Positions 1 through 8,551 of a DNA stretch of 64,000 nucleotides are shown here, one piece after another. Position 1 is the stretch's first letter. The number at the start of each line of letters is the position of its first letter. Both the position numbers and the translations under genes were made by a program. The DNA is from Flavobacterium tiangeerense (GTDB lineage: Bacteria > Bacteroidota > Bacteroidia > Flavobacteriales > Flavobacteriaceae), in NCBI RefSeq assembly GCF_007830355.1, contig NZ_VLKO01000006.1, positions 210,913 to 274,912 of the forward strand, given 5' to 3'. Below the pieces are notes generated by a model. It ran no database searches and was not told the DNA's origin. It was given only the letters and a program-made list of their open reading frames with translations.

Positions 1-231
1 TAATTCGGGCTTACTCATTCCTTTTTTCCAGAAATAAGTTGAAGTTCCTAATTCGTTATTGGGATTCCATTCAAAGAATACTTGTTGCCCATCTACAGAC
101 CAACGTTCGCCTTCGGGTGAAACACCAATAAAGCCATTACCTTTCATAATTTCTTCCATCTTAAGCTTTTGCCCTTGCATAGACGAAAAGCAAAGCACTC
201 CAAAAAGCAAAAGTATTTTTTTGTTTATCAT
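1..231 (-). CDS. S9-family (DPP-IV-like) peptidase, N-terminal part
   Basis: The gene starts at ATG 231 and runs off the left edge, so only 77 codons are visible. The product begins with a signal peptide (MINKKILLLFGVLCFSSMQGQ) and continues with a segment rich in Gly, Trp and Glu (SPEGERWSVDGQQVFFEW). That segment resembles the start of the beta-propeller domain of prolyl-oligopeptidase/dipeptidyl-aminopeptidase proteins of Flavobacteria. The family cleaves peptides, usually after proline, in the periplasm. The catalytic domain is outside the window, so activity cannot be judged. The gene starts 27 bases downstream of the HAD phosphatase stop on the same strand and could be co-transcribed with it. 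Confidence 0.6.
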   Translation of the reverse strand, partial: MINKKILLLFGVLCFSSMQGQKLKMEEIMKGNGFIGVSPEGERWSVDGQQVFFEWNPNNELGTSTYFWKKGMSKPEL

Positions 232-257
232 AGTTCGTTTTTTTTTAGTTTAGTTTT

Positions 258-1130
258 TTAATTAGTAACCGGCAGTAATACGTGCTCTTTTAAATGTTTT
301 GCAACACTTTCTTGAACATTATCCCCTATCACTTCTAAATGAGCCAATTTGGTTTGAAGGCTTTCAGGTGCATTGCCCATAATTTTTCCTTGAGCGGCAG
401 CGCATAACATTTGCTCATCATTATATCCGTCGCCAAACGCAATTACATTTTCGAATTTCAAGTTCTCTAATTCTAGGATCTTGTCAATTGCTGTCTTTTT
501 ATCTACCGATTTCTCCATAAACTCTAAGCAATACGGCAAACTAAAGGCATGACTGAAACGCCCTTCGTGCTGTTCTAAAATTTGTTCCCGCAATTCTAAA
601 AGCTTGCTGTGTTTGTGATGGGTAAAAAATACTTTAATAGCCGTAAAATCCTCAAGAGTTGCAAAATCAACTAGTTCAGGATGGTAATGAACCTCTGGCT
701 GAAAAGCATTTAGTTGATCGTTGTGCTTATTTGTCAACCATACTTTTTCTCGAAAGAGTACCGTAGTAATTTCAGGATCAACTGCTGCTGAAAGAAGCGA
801 TTGAACGGACTCACTGGGCATATTTACCGAAAAAAGTAATTCTTGATTGAGATCATGAATTCGTGCTCCATTTGATGTAACCAAATAAAAAGGCAATTCA
901 AGTTTGGACACGATGGGCAGTGCATCTAAATGATGGCGTCCTGTTGCTATGACAATTAAAAAATTTTGGCGGTGTAACTCTTGAAAAACACTCTTGGTGT
1001 AGGGTGCAATTTGGTGGTGTTCATTTAATAGCGTACCGTCGAGATCTGTGACCACGACTTTTATATTGTGTTGTAAACCCATTAGTAAAAAAGACGTTTT
1101 TATTCTTTTCAAATTTATTGCATTTTTCAT
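258..1130 (-). CDS. HAD-superfamily phosphatase, Cof/YidA type
   Basis: A cytosolic HAD hydrolase of Cof subfamily length (about 275-290 aa). Motif I, DLDGTLL, gives the nucleophile and acid/base Asp pair. The C-terminal GDGYNDEQML carries the Mg-binding acidic residues, and the large cap between them is typical of YidA-like sugar-phosphate or FMN phosphatases. In this family motif I normally lies within about 10 residues of the N-terminus. The internal ATG at 1082 (MGLQHNIKVVVTDLDGTLL) is therefore a better start than ATG 1130, which adds 16 residues. The substrate cannot be read from sequence. A terminator for the upstream phoH gene separates the two. Confidence 0.88.
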   Translation of the reverse strand: MKNAINLKRIKTSFLLMGLQHNIKVVVTDLDGTLLNEHHQIAPYTKSVFQELHRQNFLIVIATGRHHLDALPIVSKLELPFYLVTSNGARIHDLNQELLFSVNMPSESVQSLLSAAVDPEITTVLFREKVWLTNKHNDQLNAFQPEVHYHPELVDFATLEDFTAIKVFFTHHKHSKLLELREQILEQHEGRFSHAFSLPYCLEFMEKSVDKKTAIDKILELENLKFENVIAFGDGYNDEQMLCAAAQGKIMGNAPESLQTKLAHLEVIGDNVQESVAKHLKEHVLLPVTN

Positions 1131-1196
1131 AGAAATAAAAAGATTGCAACAGCTTTTATTGATGATTTTAAAATGGAATATCGAACACTGTTAAAA

Positions 1197-1241
1197 TTCA
1201 AAAAGCGTTTTTGATTTCACTTGAATCAAAAACGCTTTTTT
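1197..1241 (-). terminator. Rho-independent terminator after phoH
   Basis: A perfect 17-bp inverted repeat (1200-1216 with 1224-1240) flanks a 7-base loop. The arms start with an A run and end with a T run, so the hairpin can work in both directions. Its position 25 bases beyond the phoH stop points to that gene. Confidence 0.85.
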
Positions 1242-1265
1242 ATCACAATGGCGTCAACCACTAAG

Positions 1266-2216
1266 TTAATCGTTGTTCTCGATCATTTTATAGGCATCTA
1301 TTACTTTTTTAACCAAACGATGACGCACAATATCTTTATCATCTAGGTAAATAATTCCTATTCCATCAATATCTTTTAAAACTAACAAAGCTTCTTTAAG
1401 TCCAGATATGGTTCGCCTTGGTAAATCTACCTGACCCGGATCACCAGTAATCATAAACTTAGCACTTTTACCCATACGCGTTAAGAACATTTTCATTTGA
1501 GAATGCGTTGTATTTTGAGCTTCATCTAAGATTACAAAAGCATTATCAAGTGTTCTACCCCTCATGAAAGCAAGTGGAGCAATTTGAATAATGCCTTTTA
1601 AAATATAATCTTCTAATTTTTCATTAGGCAACATGTCTCGTAGCGCATCATACAATGGCTGCATGTATGGATCCAGTTTTTCTTTCATATCGCCGGGTAA
1701 GAAACCGAGATTTTCTCCAGCTTCAACCGCAGGTCTAGTCAAAATAATTCTTTTAACCTGTTTTTCTTTCAATGCTTTCACAGCCATGGCAACACCAGTA
1801 TATGTTTTCCCTGTTCCTGCTGGACCTACTGCAAAAACCATATCGTTTTTTTCAAGCGTATCAACAAGCAACTGCTGGTTAGGAGTCATGGCTTTAATTA
1901 TTTTGCCACCCACACCATGTACTAAAATTTTGTCACTCCCTTGAAATTTGCGATCTTCTTGTGCATCTCCCATAATAACTCTTTCAATAACATTATTATC
2001 TATGTTGTTGTAACGCGTAAAATGAAGCATCAATCGCTGAAATCGTTTTTCAAATTCGTCTAAAACTTCCTTTTCACCAAAAGCCTTGAGTGTAGTTCCT
2101 CTTGCAACGATTTTTAATTTTGGATAATATTTTTTTATGGATTCAAGATGAGTGTCTTGAGCGCCCCAAAAGTCTTTTGGAGCGATGTCTATGAGCTCAA
2201 TTATTCTTTCGTTCAA
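1266..2216 (-). CDS. phoH: PhoH-family ATPase
   Basis: A 316-residue cytosolic P-loop protein of the PhoH/PhoL family. An N-terminal region of about 100 residues precedes the ATPase core. Walker A is GPAGTGKT at residues 131-138 and Walker B is FVILDEAQN near residue 230. The TGDPGQVDLPR segment is also typical of PhoH. Family members are ATP-binding proteins linked to RNA metabolism (PhoL often neighbours ybeY), and their precise role is unsettled. The length matches the short PhoH form without a PIN domain. A strong terminator follows the stop codon. Confidence 0.9.
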   Translation of the reverse strand: MNERIIELIDIAPKDFWGAQDTHLESIKKYYPKLKIVARGTTLKAFGEKEVLDEFEKRFQRLMLHFTRYNNIDNNVIERVIMGDAQEDRKFQGSDKILVHGVGGKIIKAMTPNQQLLVDTLEKNDMVFAVGPAGTGKTYTGVAMAVKALKEKQVKRIILTRPAVEAGENLGFLPGDMKEKLDPYMQPLYDALRDMLPNEKLEDYILKGIIQIAPLAFMRGRTLDNAFVILDEAQNTTHSQMKMFLTRMGKSAKFMITGDPGQVDLPRRTISGLKEALLVLKDIDGIGIIYLDDKDIVRHRLVKKVIDAYKMIENND

Positions 2217-2237
2217 GTGGTTGTATGTTTAGTTGTT

Positions 2238-2754
2238 TTATTTTAAAGTTAATGGAAGTCCTACAACGTTTGAATTGGTTATCAAATCTACTTTGGTGCT
2301 TTCAAACTGCTTGTTACCTATAGCGTTCTGGTTGTTATAGTCAGTCACTACATTTTTAATTTTCTTTGAGAAACCAATTTTGACAGGAATGGTTATTAAA
2401 AGAGCTGCAAGACCTGTTCCCATAATTATTATAGGAATACTTTTATTGGGTTTACCCTCAAATTCTGGATTCATACCCTGATCAAATCCTGAAATTACGT
2501 AAGCCATTGTACCTGTAAATAAAAGCACCGGCCCCGAAATAAGCAATATGTTACCTACTGTTTTCTTTGTTCTCCCAATATTGTAATCAGCTAATAATTG
2601 TTGATTATCTTTTAACAATTCCCTTACTTGATTAGGTGTGATTTTTTCCCTTTCAGAATCTAAAATATTTCCATTAGACTTGTACACTAATTTTTGAGAA
2701 TGCAATTGTATACTACAAAAAAAAAGTAAAAGAAAAAAAAAACGGTTTGATCAT
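2238..2754 (-). CDS. Hypothetical exported membrane protein; frame broken in a poly-A/T run
   Basis: I do not recognise the family. The long frame from 2705 to 2238 encodes about 155 residues with two hydrophobic segments (around NILLISGPVLLFTGTMAYVI and IPIIIMGTGLAALLITIPV). It has no ATG, only TTG at 2705. Upstream on the same strand, ATG at 2754 opens MIKPFFF and then stops. If the ten-base run at 2733-2742 had nine bases, ATG 2754 would read straight through as MIKPFFFLLLFFCSIQLHSQ, a typical signal peptide ending at SQ. The intact gene therefore probably spans 2238-2754. The single extra base is a sequencing error, a mutation or a phase-variable tract. The gene lies 21 bases upstream of phoH on the same strand. 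Confidence 0.6.
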
Positions 2755-2809
2755 TGGTTTGTTTTAAATTGAAATTAAAATTCTGTTTAATTTAAAGCTT
2801 AAAATACTT

Positions 2810-2817
2810 TAGCTTTG
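2810..2817 (+). promoter_or_regulatory. -7 box of the SAM adenosyltransferase gene
   Basis: TAGCTTTG matches the Bacteroidota -7 consensus TAnnTTTG, 60 bases before the start codon. No convincing TTG -33 element is seen at the right spacing. Confidence 0.35.
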
Positions 2818-2876
2818 CGTTTCTCAAATTTAGTGAAAATTAGGTTTACAAAACAGCAATAGTTATAAACAAATTT

Positions 2877-3704
2877 ATGTCAATAATTACCCTTACTACC
2901 GATTACGGCTTGAAAGACCACTTTGTAGGTGCGTTGAAGGGAAAAATTTTATCTCAATATGCTGAGGCAACAATTATTGATATCTCACATGAAATTGACC
3001 CCTTTAATACCGTAGAGGCCAGTTATTGTGTGAGTGCAGCATACAGCAGTTTCCCTAAAGGTAGCATACACCTCATAGGAGTAGATATGGAGCGGAATAA
3101 AGAAAACCAACATGTAGCAATGCAGTGGAATGATCATTACTTTATTGCTGCTGATAATGGTATTTTGAGTATGCTTTCGCAAAAATTATATCCGCAAGAA
3201 ATTGTAGCCATAGACATTCATGATCAATTAGACCAAGATGCTGTTGACCTTGATGCATTTGTAACCGTAGCATGTCATTTATCTAAAGGTGGCACTCTAA
3301 AAACCATAGGCACTCCCATTGATACACTAAAAGAAGTAACAGATTTAAATGCGGTTTTAGCTGTTGATGGAAATTCGTTAAAAGGACATGTAGTTTATAT
3401 AGATCACTTTGGGAACGTTGTTACTAATATTTCCAAAGAATATTTTAATCAAGTAGCACAAGGAAGACCTTATGAAATTGTTTTAAAAACTAAAAATATT
3501 AAAAACATATTGCCAAATTATTCTGCTATTGCAAAAAATGACAAATATCCCATTAAATCCTATGAAGGTGAAAAACTAGCTATCTTTAATGAAGCAGGCT
3601 TCTTAGAAATTGCTATTTTTAGAAGTAATCCTTCAAAGGTAGGATCGGCAAGTAGCTTATTAGGATTGAATTATAGAGATGTTATTATTATAAAATTTAT
3701 ATAA
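2877..3704 (+). CDS. SAM hydroxide adenosyltransferase (DUF62 family)
   Basis: A 275-residue cytosolic protein of the DUF62/SAM_adeno_trans family, related to fluorinase and chlorinase. Known members hydrolyse S-adenosylmethionine to adenosine and methionine, using a water activated by a conserved Asp-Arg-His set. The N-terminal TTDYGLKDHFVGALKG block (residues 7-22), DISHEIDPF (about 35-43) and the C-domain DHFGNVVTN block (about 176-184) are the family signatures. Length is normal. A small monooxygenase-like gene follows after 18 bases and may share the transcript. Confidence 0.88.
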   Translation: MSIITLTTDYGLKDHFVGALKGKILSQYAEATIIDISHEIDPFNTVEASYCVSAAYSSFPKGSIHLIGVDMERNKENQHVAMQWNDHYFIAADNGILSMLSQKLYPQEIVAIDIHDQLDQDAVDLDAFVTVACHLSKGGTLKTIGTPIDTLKEVTDLNAVLAVDGNSLKGHVVYIDHFGNVVTNISKEYFNQVAQGRPYEIVLKTKNIKNILPNYSAIAKNDKYPIKSYEGEKLAIFNEAGFLEIAIFRSNPSKVGSASSLLGLNYRDVIIIKFI

Positions 3705-3722
3705 AGTTTAAACTAAAATCTA

Positions 3723-4019
3723 ATGTTTGTACGCATAGTAAAATTAAGTTTTCATGAGGAGCATATTCCGGCATTTTTAGAAAACTTTGAGTTAATGAAA
3801 GATAAAATACGAAATGCGCCTGGAAATCGTTTCTTAGAATTGTATCAAGATAAAAACAACAAAAGTATTTTCTTTACTTACAGTTATTGGGAAACCGAAG
3901 CTGATTTAGAAAATTACAGAAATTCTAAACTATTTTATAATGTGTGGACTTTTACCAAAAAATTATTCAACGATAAACCCGAAGCGTGGAGCGTAGATAA
4001 ATTAGTTACTTTAGAGTAA
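3723..4019 (+). CDS. Antibiotic-biosynthesis-monooxygenase (ABM) domain protein
   Basis: A 98-residue single-domain protein of the dimeric alpha/beta-barrel ABM type. The order is strand (MFVRIVKLSF), helix (HIPAFLENFELMKDKIR), then the FLELYQDKNN and FFTYSYWETEADLENYR segments found in small quinol or heme-type monooxygenases. The catalytic chemistry of this group is diverse, so the substrate is unknown. It lies 18 bases after the SAM adenosyltransferase gene. Confidence 0.7.
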   Translation: MFVRIVKLSFHEEHIPAFLENFELMKDKIRNAPGNRFLELYQDKNNKSIFFTYSYWETEADLENYRNSKLFYNVWTFTKKLFNDKPEAWSVDKLVTLE

Positions 4020-4025
4020 AAAATA

Positions 4026-4093
4026 GTTTAAAGTTTAAGGTTTAAAGTTGTTGAATTGGGAACTTTAAACATTAAACATTTAAAACTTTAAAC
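4026..4093. repeat. AT-rich inverted repeat in front of gldF
   Basis: The segment contains GTTTAAAGTT at about 4040-4049 facing AACTTTAAAC at 4061-4070, a perfect 10-bp inverted repeat. Further degenerate copies of the unit TTTAAA(G/C)TTTAA lie on both sides. It ends 10 bases before the gldF start. It may be a weak terminator for the upstream gene or a small dispersed repeat. Confidence 0.5.
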
Positions 4094-4103
4094 AAAAAAA
4101 CAA

Positions 4104-4829
4104 ATGAAATCAATAGTTTTACGAGAAATAAAATCCTTTTTCGGTTCGCCAATAGGTTATTTAGTAATTGCCATTTTTTTAATCATTAACGGATTATTTC
4201 TTTGGGTTTTTGAAGGAGAATACAACATCCTTAATTCTGGTTTTGCTGATTTGACTCCCTTTTTTACTTTGGCACCTTGGATTTTAATTTTCCTGATTCC
4301 AGCTGTAACCATGCGCAGTTTCTCAGATGAGAAAAAACAAGGAACCTTAGAATTATTATTAACAAAACCATTAAGTATTTGGCAAATTGTAAACGGGAAA
4401 TTTCTTGGAGCTTTGCTTTTAATTCTAATAGCCATAATTCCAACCTTTATTTATGTAGCCGTAATTTATGACCTAGGAATGCCTGAAGGCAATATCGATA
4501 TGGGAAGCACAATAGGTTCGTATTTTGGATTAGTGTTCCTAATTGCAGCCTATTCTTCTATTGGGATATTCACCTCTACATTATCGGACAATCAAATTGT
4601 TTCTTTTATTTTGGCAGTTTTTATTTGCTTCTTTTTTTATTTTGGGTTCGAAGGTATAGCAACAGTGGTTCCAAGTTTATCTCAAATTATTGCTTCATTG
4701 GGTATGCAAGATCATTTTAAGAGTATGAGTCGCGGAGTACTAGACACGAGAGACATTCTTTATTTTACAAGTATTACCGTTGTCTTTCTTTCATTTACTG
4801 TATATAATCTAAAATCTTTCAAATCGTAA
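4104..4829 (+). CDS. gldF: Gliding motility ABC transporter permease GldF
   Basis: A 241-residue inner-membrane protein with about six transmembrane segments, of ABC-2 permease type. It contains the MRSFSDEKKQGTLELLLTKP block typical of this permease class. Length and the following gene match GldF of Flavobacterium johnsoniae, the permease of the GldA-GldF-GldG transporter associated with gliding. The ATPase GldA is encoded elsewhere. The gldF stop overlaps the gldG start by one base (TAATG), which indicates coupled translation. Confidence 0.93.
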   Translation: MKSIVLREIKSFFGSPIGYLVIAIFLIINGLFLWVFEGEYNILNSGFADLTPFFTLAPWILIFLIPAVTMRSFSDEKKQGTLELLLTKPLSIWQIVNGKFLGALLLILIAIIPTFIYVAVIYDLGMPEGNIDMGSTIGSYFGLVFLIAAYSSIGIFTSTLSDNQIVSFILAVFICFFFYFGFEGIATVVPSLSQIIASLGMQDHFKSMSRGVLDTRDILYFTSITVVFLSFTVYNLKSFKS

Positions 4830-6514
4830 TGACTACTTCTAAGAAAAAAAACCTGAAATCAGTATTGATTATTCTTGCCGTTGTATTAGTTGTTAATACA
4901 ATAGGAAGTTCCGTTTTTCATCGTTTTGATTTAACAAAAGATAAGAGATACACCCTTTCCCATACCTCATTAAAAATTATTGATCAGGTTCAAAATCCGC
5001 TTGTTATAAAAGTATACATGCAAGGCGATTTACCTCCAGAATTCAGACGCTTACAACAAGAAACAAAGCAACTTTTAGAAGAATTTCAAGCTTATAATTC
5101 TAATTTAGTGTTTGAATTTGTAGATCCTTTGGAAAACAAGGACGCAAGCATGGACAACATCAAAGAATTGTATCGAAAAGGCTTAACTCCTGTAAACATA
5201 ACTGTTGATGACAAAGGAAAACAGTCACAAGCTATGGTTTTCCCGTGGGCAATTGCTGTTTATGATAACAAAGAAGTCAACATTCCTTTGCTAAAGAATA
5301 TTATGGGAGCCTCAACAACCCAAAAAGTGATAGGATCTGTACAACATTTGGAATATTCTATTGCAGAAGGTATAAATAAAATTACAAAAGCCAAACAGAA
5401 AAAAATAGCGGTCATCAAAGGGAATGGCGAACTACAAGATATTTTAATGGCCAAATTTTTATTGCAAGTACGAGAAAGTTACTTTATTGCGCCGTTCACG
5501 CTTGATTCAGTAGCAAAAAATCCGTTGAAAAGTTTAGAATCTCTTAAAGAATATGACCTAGCACTCATTGCAAAACCAACCGAAACTTTTACAGATCAAG
5601 AAAAACAAGTACTAGATCAATACATCATGCATGGCGGTAAAACGTTATGGCTTGTAGACCAAGTTGTAGCAGAAATGGATAGTTTATACAATCCTGCAGG
5701 AGCGACCCTAGCCTACCCTAGAAATTTGAACTTGAATGACATGTTTTTTAAATATGGCTTTCGTATTAATCCAGATTTGATAAAAGATGAACAAGGAAGC
5801 CCTATAAAACTCGCTACTGGCGAACAAGGAAGTGCAACTCAATTTCAAGAATTCAACTGGAAGTTTGCACCGCAAGTATATCCTACAAGCACGCATCCGA
5901 TTGTAAAAAATTTAGGCGGAATCAAATTTGACTTTGCTAATCCTATTGATACCTTGAAAAACGGCATCAAAAAAACGGTACTGCTACAGTCCTCTCAATA
6001 TTCAAAAAAGATAGGAACGCCATCAGAAGTAAATTTAGAAAGTGTTACCGAAGAAACTTCACCAGCTGATTATGCAGTAAAAGGAAAACTTCCATTATCC
6101 GTATTACTCGAAGGTAGTTTTGAATCGATGTATAAAAACAGAGTATTGCCTTTTGAACAAAAAACATTTTTAGACCAAGGAAATGCAAATAAAATGATTG
6201 TCATAGCTGATGGAGATCTAATTAAAAACCAATTGGATAAAAACTTTCAACCTGTTGAATTAGGTTATGATCAGCGTTCAGGAAATTTATATGACAACAA
6301 AGATTTTTTAATAAACTGTGTCAATTACCTCTTAGATGATAATGGACTTATTAACATTCGAAGCAAGGATCTAGATTTACCTTTATTAGACAAAGAAAAG
6401 GTTTATGAAAACTATAGCAGTACCCCAATACTAACTATCGGGTTACCAATTCTTATTTTAGGGATCTTCGGTTTTGTGTTTACTTTCATTCGTAAAAGAA
6501 AATACAGCAAATAG
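4829..6514 (+). CDS. gldG: Gliding motility ABC transporter substrate-binding protein GldG
   Basis: A 561-residue protein anchored by one N-terminal (residues about 12-32) and one C-terminal (about 535-555) membrane segment. The large domain between them belongs to the GldG/ABC-type uncharacterised family. It is the usual partner of GldF, and the pair abut with a one-base overlap. Length equals that of F. johnsoniae GldG. The RFDLTKDKRYTLS stretch near the N-terminus is characteristic of the family. It acts at the cell envelope in the gliding-associated transporter. The exact substrate is not established. Confidence 0.93.
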   Translation: MTTSKKKNLKSVLIILAVVLVVNTIGSSVFHRFDLTKDKRYTLSHTSLKIIDQVQNPLVIKVYMQGDLPPEFRRLQQETKQLLEEFQAYNSNLVFEFVDPLENKDASMDNIKELYRKGLTPVNITVDDKGKQSQAMVFPWAIAVYDNKEVNIPLLKNIMGASTTQKVIGSVQHLEYSIAEGINKITKAKQKKIAVIKGNGELQDILMAKFLLQVRESYFIAPFTLDSVAKNPLKSLESLKEYDLALIAKPTETFTDQEKQVLDQYIMHGGKTLWLVDQVVAEMDSLYNPAGATLAYPRNLNLNDMFFKYGFRINPDLIKDEQGSPIKLATGEQGSATQFQEFNWKFAPQVYPTSTHPIVKNLGGIKFDFANPIDTLKNGIKKTVLLQSSQYSKKIGTPSEVNLESVTEETSPADYAVKGKLPLSVLLEGSFESMYKNRVLPFEQKTFLDQGNANKMIVIADGDLIKNQLDKNFQPVELGYDQRSGNLYDNKDFLINCVNYLLDDNGLINIRSKDLDLPLLDKEKVYENYSSTPILTIGLPILILGIFGFVFTFIRKRKYSK

Positions 6515-6553
6515 ATGTTAATAAAAAAGTTTCCAAACTAGAATAGTTTACGA

Positions 6554-6561
6554 TATATTTG
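6554..6561 (+). promoter_or_regulatory. -7 box of dnaN
   Basis: TATATTTG fits TAnnTTTG, 57 bases before the dnaN start. The -33 region is weak. Confidence 0.35.
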
Positions 6562-6617
6562 TAACATGTAACGTATTTCACAAATAAAGAAATACCTTAA
6601 AAAATAAAATAAAACAG

Positions 6618-7736
6618 ATGAAATTTATAGTATCGAGTTCATACTTATTGAAACAATTACAAGTTTTAGGGAATGTAATCAACAGCAGCAATACATTACC
6701 TATTTTAGACAATTTCTTATTTGATCTAGATCATAATGTATTAACCGTATCTGCCTCTGATTTAGAGACTACTATGTCTGCAACCTTATCAATCGATTCA
6801 GAAAGTAAAGGTAGCGTTGCCGTTCCTGCAAAATTACTTTTGGAAATTCTTAAAACATTTCCAGAGCAGCCCTTAACATTTACTATAGAAGATAATAGCA
6901 CCATAGAAATAAGTTCAAACTCAGGTAAATATGCTCTAGCGTATGCTCCTGGTGAGGAATTTCCAAAATCAGTAAACCTTGAAGATCCATCTGTAACACT
7001 TGTTCCTGCTGATGTTTTGGCTACAGCTATAAGTAAAACTATTTTTGCTGCAGGTAATGATGATTTACGTCCTGTAATGTCTGGAGTGTTTTTTCAATTC
7101 TCGCCAGAAGGTTTAATTTTTGTGGCAACTGATGCGCACAAATTGGTAAAATATGCTCGAACTGATGTGACAGCCTCTCAAGTTGCTGATTTTATTATGC
7201 CAAAAAAACCATTGAACATCTTAAAAAATATTTTAGGATCTTCGGATGCAGAGGTAAAAATAGAATACAACGATTCGAATGCTACTTTCTCTTTTGACAA
7301 TTACATCTTAATGTGTCGTTTAATTGATGGAAAATATCCAAATTACGAGGCCGTAATACCAAAGGAGAATCCAAATAAGTTAATGATTGATCGTACTCAA
7401 TTTTTAAGTTCTGTGCGTCGTGTAGCTATCTTTTCAAACAAAACTACTCACCAAATTAGATTGAAAATCGCTGGTGCTGAGTTAAACGTATCTGCAGAGG
7501 ATATCGATTATTCAAACAAAGCCGAAGAAAGATTGACTTGTGATTACCAAGGTGATGATATGCAAATAGGATACAACTCTCGTTTTTTAACTGAGATGTT
7601 GACCAACTTACAATCGGATATGATTATGCTTGAAATGTCTTTACCTAACAGAGCTGGAATCTTAACTCCAGTTGATGGATTAGAGGAAGGTGAAACTGTT
7701 ACCATGCTTGTAATGCCAGTAATGCTTAACAGCTAA
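6618..7736 (+). CDS. dnaN: DNA polymerase III beta subunit (sliding clamp)
   Basis: A 372-residue protein matching bacterial beta clamps in length and in its three repeated clamp domains. It begins MKFIVSSSYLLKQLQVLG, and ends with the hydrophobic TMLVMPVML tail that helps form the binding pocket for client proteins. The ring-shaped dimer encircles DNA and tethers polymerase III and repair proteins. It is not next to dnaA here, which is common in Bacteroidota. A strong terminator follows 50 bases after the stop codon. Confidence 0.97.
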   Translation: MKFIVSSSYLLKQLQVLGNVINSSNTLPILDNFLFDLDHNVLTVSASDLETTMSATLSIDSESKGSVAVPAKLLLEILKTFPEQPLTFTIEDNSTIEISSNSGKYALAYAPGEEFPKSVNLEDPSVTLVPADVLATAISKTIFAAGNDDLRPVMSGVFFQFSPEGLIFVATDAHKLVKYARTDVTASQVADFIMPKKPLNILKNILGSSDAEVKIEYNDSNATFSFDNYILMCRLIDGKYPNYEAVIPKENPNKLMIDRTQFLSSVRRVAIFSNKTTHQIRLKIAGAELNVSAEDIDYSNKAEERLTCDYQGDDMQIGYNSRFLTEMLTNLQSDMIMLEMSLPNRAGILTPVDGLEEGETVTMLVMPVMLNS

Positions 7737-7785
7737 GATTACCATTTAACATACGCTATTAACCAAACCATTTTTATATTGAAAG

Positions 7786-7816
7786 AAACCGTCTCTATTT
7801 GGAGACGGTTTTTTTT
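7786..7816 (+). terminator. Rho-independent terminator of dnaN
   Basis: A 10-bp stem (AAACCGTCTC with GAGACGGTTT), a 6-base loop, and a T run that continues the right arm. Confidence 0.9.
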
Positions 7817-7984
7817 CTTACGGCTGTTTCTGATTTTTATGAGTTTACTTTTTCACTACTTATAGATGTGGAGGATTAAAGAAGTCTAAACTTTCTGTTA
7901 AGTATTGACTTTAATGTACAAAATCAATATTTAATTAAACCAATATCCCAATCGCAACAAACTGCTTTTGGTCGACCGGTTTTC

Positions 7985-8428
7985 TTATTCATATTCAACT
8001 ATTTGTTTTAAATGATGTTCTAAATGGTCAACATAGTCTGCAATCAAAAATTTTAAGGTAAAAATATTTTCCCCTATTTTTATTTCTCTTTTTAAATATT
8101 CAATAGGTATTCTTTTAATAATTTCAAGAAGTTGTTTATTATATATTGTCCAAAATGAAATAATCTGCTCTGAATTTATTTGTTGGTAAAAACTAAATTC
8201 ATTCCACTTATTTTGGTTGTAACTAATTTCAGGAGTCATTTCAAATTGTCCACGAACAAATCTTTGATGATTATTTGTTGCACTGTCAATTAAATGGCCA
8301 ATAATTTCTTTTTTACTCCATTTATCTTTTGATATTTTTAAAGAAAAACTTTCTTCACCAATTTCAGTTATCAGACTTGGAATTATATCAGTTAAATATT
8401 CTAACCTTTTTATTGATTGCTCCACCAT
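7985..8428 (-). CDS. DinB-like four-helix-bundle protein
   Basis: A 147-residue protein with the layout of the DinB/YfiT superfamily. A helix carries IIGHLIDSA (first metal-type His near residue 45). A C-terminal helix carries DHLEHHLKQI with the other His residues. Members are metal-binding helical bundles, often thiol transferases or of unknown function, and are frequently stress-induced. The SKDKWSKKEIIGHL segment is typical (kWs.kEvl.HL). It stands alone, with no obvious partner genes. Confidence 0.72.
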   Translation of the reverse strand: MVEQSIKRLEYLTDIIPSLITEIGEESFSLKISKDKWSKKEIIGHLIDSATNNHQRFVRGQFEMTPEISYNQNKWNEFSFYQQINSEQIISFWTIYNKQLLEIIKRIPIEYLKREIKIGENIFTLKFLIADYVDHLEHHLKQIVEYE

Positions 8429-8551
8429 TTTATTCTGTTTTAGTTTCCATTAGTACAAACTGTCACCAAACATAAAAATTATCACATTTAAAATCAAATT
8501 TAATTGATGCTCTTGTAAGACTAGTTTTAATCTCGAGTAGATACTTTAAAT

